This document shows positions 26,201 to 34,376 of a DNA stretch of 64,000 nt, one piece after another (position 1 is the stretch's first letter; every line of letters starts with the position of its first letter). This stretch comes from JAKPUX01 sp035353815. Its GTDB lineage: Bacteria; Zhuqueibacterota; Zhuqueibacteria; Residuimicrobiales; Residuimicrobiaceae. The notes under the pieces are model-generated. The model was not told where the DNA came from. It saw nothing but the letters and a program-made list of their open reading frames with translations, and did no database searches. The stretch covers positions 8,116 to 72,115 of the forward strand of contig DAOQAG010000019.1 in assembly GCA_035353815.1 (NCBI GenBank), in the 5' to 3' direction. Position numbers and translations under genes: made by a program.

Positions 26201-29200
26201 CGACGATGATGCGGAATTCAATGGGATGTCCCTTGACCGGATTATTGTAAATGTCACGCGCCATAACCGCCAGTTCGCTGCCGAGGAACTTGCCGACCGT
26301 GCCGCTCTGGGCGTTACCGGCCGTGAGCACGAGATTCTCGGCATTGGTGGGTTCACCGGAAATCAGGAAGAGCAGCGGCGAACCGGTCAGCTTGGCGCCG
26401 TTGTACTCGGCGGCCGCCTCGATGCGGTTGTTCTTGTTGCCGGCAATACTGCCGAGATAGAACTGGACGGAGACCAGGCCATTACCATCGGTGGTCTTGG
26501 TCGCCGTCGTATTGACGGTACCGTCGAGGGTGCCGCCGCCGGCAGTGATATTGGAGGTCACGGTGAAGGTGACCGTATGATTGGCGATGGGATTCTTGAA
26601 TTCGTCCGTGACTCTCGCCTTGAGCAGCTCACCCAGTTTGTTCTGGGTTTTACCGCGGAAGAGCAAGGTATCGCTTGCCATGAGCAGGAGCCTGGGATCC
26701 CCGACGATGGCGCTGGCATAAAAGAGGTAGGGCGAATTGACCAGATTGGTGCTATTGTAGCGGGCGCTCACCTCCATGGCGTTGTTCTTGCTGCCCGGGC
26801 GCTTGCCGAGGGTCCAGTAGACGCTGGCATAGCCATCGAGATCGGTGTTGACCGTCGTTTCGGCCAGGCCGTTGATGCTGCCGCGCAGACTGTCGACGCC
26901 GCTGACGTGGAAGAGCACCGGCGCGGCGGGCACGCCATTGCCGTACTTGTCCTTAACCTGGATGCGAACCGCCTTGGCCAGGGGCTGGCCGACCTTGCCG
27001 ATCTGGTTGGCCGTCGCGGCATCGGGCACCAGCTGATAGGCCACATCGGGCAGGGCGGTGGCCTTGAAGACCAGGAGCGGATTGAGGACGACGCCGGAGC
27101 GGACCTCGAGCACGTTATTGGCCGTGCCGGAGGTGGTGCCAAGGGTCCAGGTGATCTGGGCGATGCCCGAGTCGGCGGAGGTCGGCACGGTCACATAGCT
27201 GGCGCCATTGACCTTGCCGGCGCCCTGGGTCACGGTGAAGGTGACCATGTAGCCGGTCTTGGGCTGGCCATTTTTGTCGGTAATGCGCACCTTGACATTC
27301 TGGGCGATGGCGTTGCCGACGGTGCCTTTGAGGGTGTCGGGCGTGGCCCATTTCACCATCTGGTAGGCCTCGCCGGTCGACGAGGTGGCACTGAAAAAGG
27401 CCGGGCTGTCGGTCAGGGCCGCGCCGTCGTTGCGCAGGGCGTCGACGCGCACCTGCACGGTGCCGAGATAGCCGGTCGGCATCTTCCAGCGCAGGCTGGC
27501 ATAGCCGTCGGTGCCGGTCGCGACGGTCTTGACGGTGCTTTCGCCATCGGTGTCCACAAAGGTGCCGCCCGAGCTGACGATCTGGAAGGTGACGGAGTGG
27601 TTAAAGATGGGGTTGCCGTAGACGTCGGTCACCTGCGCCTTGATCGGCAGGGTGAGTGTCTCGCCGTTGGGCCCAGTCTGGTTGTCGCTGGAGGCGAGTT
27701 TGACCAGTTTGGCGGCGGTGCCGGCGCGTCCGTGGGCCCAGAGGCGCAGGGGCGAATTGGTAAGCGGCACCGTGGGCTGGTCGCTGCGGTAGGAGGAGAC
27801 CTCGATGACGTTGGCGCTGTCGCCGGCGGTCTTGCCGAGGGTCAGGGTCGCCGCGGCCATGCCGCTGACGTCGGTGACGACGGCCTTTTCGCTGAGGCCG
27901 TCAAAGTTGCCGCCGCCCTTGATCACCTTGAAGCGGACCGTATGGCCGGAGATGATGGCATCAAAAGGCCCATAGACCTTGACGATAAAGGGTTTGGAGA
28001 GCCTGGCCGTGACCGTGGTGTCCTGGGCGTTGCCGGCGACGTACTCGATGCGGGACGGCACGGGGAGCGTGGCGGTCTCGGAGAAGGTGACATTCTCGGG
28101 ATTCAGCCCGGTGGCGGTGGCGCGAACGGTATGGACCTCGCCGATGGCGCTGCCCATGGTCAGAGAGACGGCGGCGCGTCCCGAACCGTTGGTGTAGCGG
28201 GTCACGGTGCGGGTGCCGGCGGTCTCGAGATAGGCGCCGGTGCCGTCAATGATCGAGAAAACAACCTGGTGCCCGGCGATGCCATTGTTCTTATAGTCGG
28301 TCACCTTGGCGACCAGAGAATCGGCCAGGGGCAGGCCGATCGAGCCGTTCTGGTTGTTCCCGGAGACGATGGCCAGGATGCTCGCGGGCCCGATCGTGCC
28401 GGTGGCGGTGAAGAGCTGGGCCGGAATCGCGGCCAGGCCCTGAAGTTTGGCTTCGACCGTATTGGTGCCCGGCTTATCGCCGAGGGTCAGGTAGACCGCG
28501 GCCTCGCCGTTGGTGTCGGTGAGCACCTTGAGGCTGCTCACCTGGGTCGGGGCCGAGGCCGTGCTCACCTTGCCGTCGCCGCTTTTGACCGTAAAGGTCA
28601 CGGGATAGTTGGGATAGTTGGCGCCCGAGGAGCCGAGAACCTTGACCTTGAGCTGGGTGGCCAGGGTAGCGCCGACCGTGCCGGTCTGATTGTCGCCCGA
28701 GACCTTGGTCATCGAGGCGGGCGGTTTGCCGGTCTTGATGGTGAAGGTCAGCGGCGAGTTGGTCAGGGCAGTGCCGCCGCCGCCGACGGCCGCGGCCTGA
28801 ACAGTAAAGAGGGTATCGACCAGTCCGAGGGTCATGTTGACCTTGGCCTGGCCATGCTCATCCGAAGTCGAGGTCGAGCTGGCGAGCGAGCCGCCGACGC
28901 CCGAGAGCAGGCTCCAGTTGACCGTAACGCCGGGGACGCCGTTGCCGTAGGAATCAAGGATGTCGGCGATCAGGGTGGCGCCGGCGGTTTCATCGCGCGT
29001 GCCGAGAATGGGATCGGTGAGCTCGGGATCCTTGACCATCGTGGTCGCCGGCCCCGGAGTCGGGTCGAGGGCGAAGGTCACCGGGGCGCCGGTCAGCAGG
29101 GTCGTGCCGTCGGCCTTGTAGCCCAGAGCCGAAACGACGACGTTGGTATCGGCATCGGTGCCGAATTTCAGCCGCGCCGCCGCGAAACCCGAGGCATTGG

Positions 29201-31475
29201 TGATGTTGGAGAGATTCGGGCCGGTATCGCCCATCGATGAGCCCGAGGGGCCCGTCACACCGTTGGCGATCAGCGCGATTTTATCCCAGTCCCAGCCGGG
29301 CTCGTAGACCACGAGGCGGATATTCTGCAGGCCCTTGGCCATCTTGAACGAACTCGGGAATTTGTACCAGGCCCAGTTGCCGGAGACATCCGTCACTTCG
29401 CAATAGAGGGTGTCCGTCTTGGCGGTGCCATAACGGACGATCACATTGTTACGGCTGGTCGAGGTGGTTTTGTAGCGCAGGAAGAAATAGTAGGAACGCT
29501 CCTCGGGCACGTAGACCGGAATCGAGACCGCCTCTTTGTAGCGGTAGCCGGAGGTGAAGGAGGTCTTGACATAGTGGCCGCCGCTGGCGGTAGCCGAGGT
29601 GGTATCCTTGGCGATGGAGATGCCGATGGTTCCCGCCTCCACTTCTTTCCAGATCTTGCCGTCGAAGGTGCCGGTTTCGGTCGTGCCCTTGCCCTGGGTC
29701 ACCTGAAAATCGACGACGACATTGCTCACCGGATTGCCGGCATCGTCGGTCACCTTGACCTTGAGGGAGTCGGCGACATACTGGTTGATCGGAGCCGACT
29801 GGTTGCTGCCGCTGACATAGGCGATGCGGCTGGCGCTGGCCGAGCCGAGATTGGGGAGATAGACGGAATAGTTGTCGATATTGAAATTGCTGGCACCATC
29901 CTCGTACATGACCACGCCGACATACCAGGTATCGCCGGGGGCCGACGGCAGGGTCACGTTCAGGGTGGCATCATAGACATCATCGATATAGTGATAAACG
30001 GTCAGGGTGGTGCCGTTCACCTTGACAATGGCCGTTACTTTCTGACCCGCCGTCGGGGCGGTTTTGGTCACCGAGGTTTCACCGACGAGCGCGTTGAAGG
30101 TGGTGCCGGCGGTGATCTGATAGAGAGAGAGCTTGTTGGCGGAGCGGCGCAGCCAGTAGCCGTTGGCGGTCGCTGTGGGGCTGTCGAGCATCAGGGCAAA
30201 ACCGACCGGGGTGTAGCCGTAGGTCTGGTAATAGACCGCCGCGGCGCCCATGTTCATCGCGAGCTTGATCGAGTCGGCGCCGGCCGATTTGTTGGCGCCG
30301 GAGCGGGCAAAGGCGGCCAGGCCATATCCGTTGCTGGAGGAGATGGAGAGTTCGTTGTTGTCGATGACGAATTTGGGGGCGGACCATTCGCTGCCGAGGG
30401 CCGCGCGGTTGAAATCATCGGTCATCGGGCTGTTCCAGCCGGCCGAGGGGGTACCGCCGCCGCCCCCACCGCCGCCGGCAGAGGTGGTAGCGGAGGCGAC
30501 GTTGGAGAGAGCCGAAGAGTTGGGAACCTCGTCCTTGATGATCAGGGCGAAGTAGTATTTGGTGCTCGCCGTCAGTCCGGTCACCGTGACCGATTCGGAG
30601 GTACCCGGGGCTTTCGGCGTGCCGGTCGTCGCTCTGGTGGCCGAGGAGAAATTGGCGCTGGTAATGGTCGAGGTGCTGTAGCGCAAATCGTAAGAGGCCG
30701 CCGCGCCGGTGCCGGAGGCGCCGCCGTCATCCGACTGGGCGGTCCAGGCCACGGTGATCGAGCTCGAGCCCGCCGCCGTCGCAGTGATGGTCGCCGCTGA
30801 GGGCGCGGTGGTATCGGTCGTGGTCGAGGGGGTATAGGTACTGAAGGTGATCTCCTCGATATCGTTGTCCACGGCGGAGCCGCTGTAGAGCAAGGCGCCG
30901 CCATAGCAGGCCGAGGCGAGGCTGTTCTCGGTATTGGTGATCGTGCCGAGGGAAACACCATCGAGAAAATATTCAAATTTGCCGGTCGCCGTATTGACCT
31001 GAACGGAAAAGAGCGAACCGGCCGCCATGGTCGGCGGCGACGAGACGTTTACCGTCGTGCCCGAGCCGGCGGTCACCCCGGCGGTGATTTTGAAGAGTTT
31101 GATCTGTCCGCCATAATAATTGGCAAAATAGCCATTGCCCAGATTGCTGGCGGTCTGCATAAAGACGACACCGCCGTAGCCGGTGTAGGCGGTCTCACAC
31201 CCGTCCCCCGATGGTGCCCAGCGGATATCGACTTTATTGGCGGTGGACTTGCCGGTATAGATCGCGATCTGCTTGGTCCCGGTCAGTATTTTGGTGGAGT
31301 GCAGATTGCCGTTCTGGACCAAAGAGTCAGCGGCGGACCAGGATGTGCTGCTCAGGGCGCCACTGCCTTCAAAGTAGGCGGTGACGGGATCCTGCCCAAA
31401 AGCCACGAAGGCCAGAGAGAGTGTCAGGAGCATGAGCAGAGTTGCGACTTTTGAGAACGGAAACGCGATTCTCAT
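23268..31475 (-). CDS. Giant adhesin-like surface protein: FN3, about 15 Big_1/invasin-like Ig repeats, type IX-style tail
   Basis: 2735 residues. The start at 31475 is chosen because GGAGGT lies 8 bases upstream and a signal peptide begins there (MRIAFPFSKVATLLML, cleavage near AFGQ); an earlier in-frame ATG gives no signal peptide. Order: lectin/LamG-like region, one FN3 domain (about 230-330), a run of seven Gly, a second LamG-like region, then about 15 repeats of 90-110 residues. Most open with a pattern like 'VSGDNQTGTVGATLATQLKV' and contain 'D..GNP....V.F' and 'T...G.A...LG', as in bacterial Ig-like (Big_1) domains of invasins. Near the C-terminus are two cadherin/PKD-like domains, a further beta domain and a tail starting 'FELAQNYPNPFNPVTTIRY' and ending 'VTKKMALLK'. 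A long stalk-like adhesin exported by type IX secretion is the natural reading; the ligand is unknown. Confidence 0.88.
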   Translation of the reverse strand: MRIAFPFSKVATLLMLLTLSLAFVAFGQDPVTAYFEGSGALSSTSWSAADSLVQNGNLHSTKILTGTKQIAIYTGKSTANKVDIRWAPSGDGCETAYTGYGGVVFMQTASNLGNGYFANYYGGQIKLFKITAGVTAGSGTTVNVSSPPTMAAGSLFSVQVNTATGKFEYFLDGVSLGTITNTENSLASACYGGALLYSGSAVDNDIEEITFSTYTPSTTTDTTAPSAATITATAAGSSSITVAWTAQSDDGGASGTGAAASYDLRYSTSTITSANFSSATRATTGTPKAPGTSESVTVTGLTASTKYYFALIIKDEVPNSSALSNVASATTSAGGGGGGGGTPSAGWNSPMTDDFNRAALGSEWSAPKFVIDNNELSISSSNGYGLAAFARSGANKSAGADSIKLAMNMGAAAVYYQTYGYTPVGFALMLDSPTATANGYWLRRSANKLSLYQITAGTTFNALVGETSVTKTAPTAGQKVTAIVKVNGTTLTVYHYIDDVYDATLNVTLPSAPGDTWYVGVVMYEDGASNFNIDNYSVYLPNLGSASASRIAYVSGSNQSAPINQYVADSLKVKVTDDAGNPVSNVVVDFQVTQGKGTTETGTFDGKIWKEVEAGTIGISIAKDTTSATASGGHYVKTSFTSGYRYKEAVSIPVYVPEERSYYFFLRYKTTSTSRNNVIVRYGTAKTDTLYCEVTDVSGNWAWYKFPSSFKMAKGLQNIRLVVYEPGWDWDKIALIANGVTGPSGSSMGDTGPNLSNITNASGFAAARLKFGTDADTNVVVSALGYKADGTTLLTGAPVTFALDPTPGPATTMVKDPELTDPILGTRDETAGATLIADILDSYGNGVPGVTVNWSLLSGVGGSLASSTSTSDEHGQAKVNMTLGLVDTLFTVQAAAVGGGGTALTNSPLTFTIKTGKPPASMTKVSGDNQTGTVGATLATQLKVKVLGSSGANYPNYPVTFTVKSGDGKVSTASAPTQVSSLKVLTDTNGEAAVYLTLGDKPGTNTVEAKLQGLAAIPAQLFTATGTIGPASILAIVSGNNQNGSIGLPLADSLVAKVTDYKNNGIAGHQVVFSIIDGTGAYLETAGTRTVTRYTNGSGRAAVSLTMGSAIGEVHTVRATATGLNPENVTFSETATLPVPSRIEYVAGNAQDTTVTARLSKPFIVKVYGPFDAIISGHTVRFKVIKGGGNFDGLSEKAVVTDVSGMAAATLTLGKTAGDSANVIEVSSYRSDQPTVPLTNSPLRLWAHGRAGTAAKLVKLASSDNQTGPNGETLTLPIKAQVTDVYGNPIFNHSVTFQIVSSGGTFVDTDGESTVKTVATGTDGYASLRWKMPTGYLGTVQVRVDALRNDGAALTDSPAFFSATSSTGEAYQMVKWATPDTLKGTVGNAIAQNVKVRITDKNGQPKTGYMVTFTVTQGAGKVNGASYVTVPTSADSGIAQITWTLGTTSGTANNVLEVRSGVVLNPLLVFKATALPDVAYQLVPDAATANQIGKVGQPLAKAVRIQVKDKYGNGVPAAPVLFHVSGVDSLRGSINGLAETTVNTDLDGYASVYWTLGKRPGSKNNAMEVSARYNSTNLVNSPYLFYASAIVGDPRLLLMASDTLLFRGKTQNKLGELLKARVTDEFKNPIANHTVTFTVTSNITAGGGTLDGTVNTTATKTTDGNGLVSVQFYLGSIAGNKNNRIEAAAEYNGAKLTGSPLLFLISGEPTNAENLVLTAGNAQSGTVGKFLGSELAVMARDIYNNPVKGHPIEFRIIVGASDFAALGTDTVLTKVINTDADGVARVKWRLGRTAGPDRNVVEATSTNGTAALKNSPIRFTAISIPDITDGKRSRILAVDAAVAADGTTKASIKVSLRDKYENAVTGKYVTLLSNDATTFITQPLTTTDVNGDAVGFATSTKAGRKWIKARDVNNNISIADSVLITFNPLGAYEIARATSNDGDAQTRNVATALPQPLRVVVRDRNGNTIANHAVTFVPTQGGGAMIDPQVVYTDSTGVAQARFKLGSSAGVNFVEARAVKNDGSGANLSNSPVRFTEIAVANPPSKLTIVAGDTQTTQPGKPLPQLFKVQLSDINGWPVATVQVKFSVLVNNGAITSTNPATTDMYGQATAQAVAGSGSGNTLYSASLPSYPAIAAVTFTATTTWGQPSKIVYLSGGDQTGTVGRTLYTPLAVRVEDEFGNAVPGWSVMFTVVDDGTVSGRGTLDGGMTSLTATSNAQGTATANYTLGTRSGLNKVRASAVNLNPAFLEFSLYGDADYAYTMEKIENSNLRGQVGKVMPYPIQVLVKDRYGNPARGGTVAFVVLPGNGSIEGSSLVTSGADGLASARWKLGKQGDNEALATASLPSGSPTVHFTATGDLQHYPVLAAMGPYTINEAEQLRFAVIASDDDGDQLYYSAANLPDGATFEPDGGNTYWFTWTPTFEQGGKTYVPVFTVQDNQGGFTIDSVRIAVTNENRAPRIVAFEPASESLVVLWPNSATFSVQVEDPDNDALYYTWKVGSQSVSSSSSFTLNSQYYQGGPVVVMVEISDAAHTLAKYWYVNIKVSVELKSFTCTSVEYQGVSLNWQTAAESDNLGFNVLRSRSEKGLFEKINTAMIAPTSDGKYTWIDQSARAGERWYYKLEDISRSGVTTQHGPVVAEMPVPSKFELAQNYPNPFNPVTTIRYQLPAEGRVLLQIYNTNGQLIRTLIDGEVPAGYHQIVWDGRSDAGAPVVTGLYYYRIIANGMSVTKKMALLK

Positions 31476-31653
31476 GATGGGTAACCTCCAATGCAGGTAC
31501 GGTGCGTGGTTCTGTTTCAAGTCAAAACACTTGTTTGCGCAGCGAACAGAGAATTTCATATTTTGGCGTTAATTTTCGAGGATTAGTTCAATATTATTAA
31601 TGGCAGGTGTTTCCAGCCACCCTCCTGTTTCGCAAAGACTATGCCAAAAGAAG

Positions 31654-32200
31654 GGTGGGCCTCTCCTCTCGTGCCTACCCGAGATCCTTGGGTGGGCACG
31701 AGAGCTGGACAGGGGCGTGCGCGGGATGGGTGAGATCGGGAGGTGCCAGCCTCTCCTCTCGTGCCTACCCGAGATCCTTGGGTGGGCGCGAGAGCTGCGA
31801 GCCAGTTGACGGTGGGTGCGAGAATTCCTCTCGTGCCTACCCGAAATCCCTGGGCAGGCCCGAGAGCTACGAGCCAGCCGGGTGGGCCTCTCCTCTCGTG
31901 CCTACCCGANNNNNNNNNNNNNNNNNNNNNNNNNNNNNNNNNNNNNNNNNNNNNNNNNNNNNNNNNNNNNNNNNNNNNNNNNNNNNNNNNNNNNNNNNNN
32001 NNNNNNNNNAAATCCCTGGGTAGGCCCGAGAGCTACGAGCCAGCCGGGTGGGTGCGAGAATTTCCTCTCGTGCCTACCCGAGATCCCTGGGTAGGCCCGA
32101 GAGCTACGAGCCAGCCGGGTGGGCCTCTCCTCTCGTGCCTACCCGAAATCCCTGGGTAGGCCCGAGAGCTACGAGCCAGCCGGGTGGGTGCGAGAATTTC
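31654..32200. repeat. Tandem repeat array B of hairpin-forming units, about 65 bp, with a gap inside
   Basis: Seven recognisable units; well-aligned copies are 65 bp apart (for example 31827 to 31892 and 32064 to 32129), earlier ones 72 and 90 bp. Each holds an inverted repeat, CTCTCGTGCCTACCC / GGGTAGGCCCGAGAG (15-bp stem, one mismatch or wobble) around a 9-base loop. Two kinds of linker alternate: one with CCTCTC and one with TGCGAGAATTTC. The core GTGGGNNCGAGA occurs at 31692, 31782, 31812 and in later units. It separates the giant adhesin-like gene (5' side) from the truncated glycosidase-like gene (3' side). Positions 31476-31653 hold no gene. Confidence 0.95.
31910..32009. other. Assembly gap (100 N) inside repeat array B
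   Basis: Exactly 100 N. Both flanks are array B units, so the break was very probably caused by the repeat and the true copy number is unknown. Confidence 0.99.
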
Positions 32201-34280
32201 AGCGGACCAGACGAAGATCCGCTGGACGGCGCGGCGGCGTCACATCCGGCACCACGCGCTTGAGATAGCGGAAGCGCATGGCATCGGCGGCGATAAAGCC
32301 GTTGCAGCGGTTGGAGATACGCACATAACTGTCTGTCCCTGCGGGCAGCCAGAGAATGGCGATGCGGTTCCAGCGGCCATAATTTTTGGTCTGATCGATG
32401 ATGCCGCTGAGCTTTTTAGTGCCGGCCACCACGGCCTCGAAGGGCATGTCATTGGCTTCCTGATAGGCCGAGGCGGTCTCGCCGACCATCGGATGCCATT
32501 CGCTGATCTCATACCAGCCGGCCACGCCGATGGTGGGGCGAAAGGTGGCCCAGCCGGCGGTCTCTGCCGGCGAAGAATAATAGTAGCCGATGCCGCTCGA
32601 ATCCGAGGCGACCCACTGCGAGAAGCAGCGGTTGCGCGAAGCGATGTCGACATTCTCGTTGCCATGATCCGGCACCTTGTGGAAGCCGGCATCGAATTGG
32701 GCGCGGGCCGAACCGGGTGAGGTGTCGTTGAAATAGCAGGTGCCGACCAGGATATCGGCGACCACCGTATCAGGATGGGACAGCAGGAGGATGCCATCAC
32801 CGATATTGTTTTTGGCCGGCGTCTGGGTTTCGCCCCACAGCTCGATGCTGGTGAAGGGTTGGCCGTTATTGATGCTCGGCTTTTGGCCGCCGAGGAAACG
32901 CCAGTAGGGCCCCTGATAACCCGACATGCCGGCGAGCATGGCATTGGTGACGGTCACGATCTGGCCGGAGGCGTTGCAGATCGCCGCGCCCTTGTCGAAG
33001 AAGCGCACATAGACCCCGCTCAGGCCCGGCAGGGGGTGCGCGCTGCCGGTGGGATAGCCCAGCTCAAGGTCGAATTCATCATACCAGAGCGACATGCTGT
33101 ATTCATTGCCGTAGGTCATGCCATAGTAGGCGCCGGACATCAGGGCGGCGGAGAGACCATAGCGGATGCGTTTGTAATCCATGCTCTGATTAGGTTTCAT
33201 GACATTGTCTTCGATCATGGTATAGACGGTATCATGCGCGGCATCCCAGAGCTGATTGACGCGGATCAGCTCGGGCGCTGTATAGGCAAAGCGCATAAAG
33301 CCCTCCCATTCCATGCCATCGCAGTAGCGCATGGGATAGGGATCGCCCTCCTGGGCGGCGCCCATATTGACGGCGACCACGACCGGTTGGCCGGGGTGCA
33401 GGGCCGCGAATTTCCCGCGCTCGTAGGGCATCATCTGTTTGACGCCCTCGGCCCACTGCGTATTGAACCAGGCCAGTCCCTTGCCGCTCTCGCTGAGGTC
33501 GTCAAGGTGGTTGTAATCCAGATCGATGGTGGACTGGAAATCGTCCCCCCAGAAAAAGAAGCGGAACGAGTCGTAAAAGATCCCGTCGAAACGGCTGAAA
33601 TCCTGTTTGGCGGCGTTGAAACGCTGGTCCACGAAATAGGCCCAAACCGGCTGGCTGCCGATCAGCGGTGCAAAGGCCGTGACATTGTGCAGGTAGCCGA
33701 AGCCCTGAAAACGCGAGGGGCGTTTGATAGTGTCGCCGATGGCATGCGCGATATTGAGCGCATAGTCGCCGCTGACCGGGATGCCGTAAATCGTGGTATC
33801 GGTGAATCCGGTGAAGGAGATCCAGTCGTCCGCGCCGACCAGGGCGTAGATATCATCGTTGATGGCGTTGGTCTTGAATCCCGCCGTCGACTTGACGCGG
33901 ATCTGGGTATCCCCGGGCTGGGCGGCGACGCGCAGACTGTCGAACCAGCTCGAGTAGATAAAACAGGCGGGCGGCCAGACCGGATTGCCGGGCCAGATCC
34001 CCTGGCGCGAGGTGCCGAGGATAATGGTATGGGGATTGAGGGCATGGATGCTGTCATTCAGGGCGTAGGCAAAGATGCCGCCGCCGCCGTGAATGGCGAG
34101 GTCGTAGCGGCTGAAAAAATACTGCACTGCGCCGCCGGCGATGCCGCCGGGGCGCTGGAAAACCAGCCGGGGATAAGGGGGACGATACTCCCGGGCGGAC
34201 AACAGCCCGGGTTGGACAACAAAGAGCAGGAGAGCCAGGCAAAGGATGCGGATGCGGACCGGGACAGGCTCGGAAAACAT
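32199..34280 (-). CDS. Exported glycosidase-like protein with golvesin-like domain, C-terminus cut short at array B
   Basis: 693 residues from the ATG at 34280 (AAGGAG 6 bases upstream; signal peptide ending GLLSA). Residues about 45-490 look like a TIM-barrel putative glycoside hydrolase of the kind found with golvesin domains ('FDGIFYDSFRFFFWGDD', 'PMRYCDGMEWEGFMRF', 'MSGAYYGMTYGNEY'). Residues about 560-670 are a golvesin-like beta domain ('GWATFRPTIGVAGWYEIS', 'FIAADAMRFRYL'). The chain then reads 'DVTPPRRPADLRLVR' and stops. That is how an FN3 domain normally begins, and the stop codon (32199-32201) is built from two bases of the repeat array and one of the gene. The missing part probably held FN3 and a sorting tail. 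Substrate unknown. Confidence 0.7.
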   Translation of the reverse strand: MFSEPVPVRIRILCLALLLFVVQPGLLSAREYRPPYPRLVFQRPGGIAGGAVQYFFSRYDLAIHGGGGIFAYALNDSIHALNPHTIILGTSRQGIWPGNPVWPPACFIYSSWFDSLRVAAQPGDTQIRVKSTAGFKTNAINDDIYALVGADDWISFTGFTDTTIYGIPVSGDYALNIAHAIGDTIKRPSRFQGFGYLHNVTAFAPLIGSQPVWAYFVDQRFNAAKQDFSRFDGIFYDSFRFFFWGDDFQSTIDLDYNHLDDLSESGKGLAWFNTQWAEGVKQMMPYERGKFAALHPGQPVVVAVNMGAAQEGDPYPMRYCDGMEWEGFMRFAYTAPELIRVNQLWDAAHDTVYTMIEDNVMKPNQSMDYKRIRYGLSAALMSGAYYGMTYGNEYSMSLWYDEFDLELGYPTGSAHPLPGLSGVYVRFFDKGAAICNASGQIVTVTNAMLAGMSGYQGPYWRFLGGQKPSINNGQPFTSIELWGETQTPAKNNIGDGILLLSHPDTVVADILVGTCYFNDTSPGSARAQFDAGFHKVPDHGNENVDIASRNRCFSQWVASDSSGIGYYYSSPAETAGWATFRPTIGVAGWYEISEWHPMVGETASAYQEANDMPFEAVVAGTKKLSGIIDQTKNYGRWNRIAILWLPAGTDSYVRISNRCNGFIAADAMRFRYLKRVVPDVTPPRRPADLRLVR

Positions 34281-34376
34281 GGGATTCTCCTTACAACAGC
34301 AGGGGGAAAGAATGGATAGATACATCCCATACTACCCGCAGGAGAAGCCGAATGCAGAAAACAACCGGCCGTGCAC

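Noticed and set aside
24393..29240. A 1615-codon open frame on the plus strand opposite the giant adhesin-like gene
   Set aside because: It is antisense to a gene with a signal peptide, repeat domains and a sorting tail. Long antisense frames are expected in GC-rich DNA, and it has no recognisable domain or ribosome binding site.
31476..31559. A 28-residue N-terminal extension of the giant adhesin-like protein
   Set aside because: It has no ribosome binding site and would bury the signal peptide; the start at 31475 has GGAGGT and a clear signal peptide.
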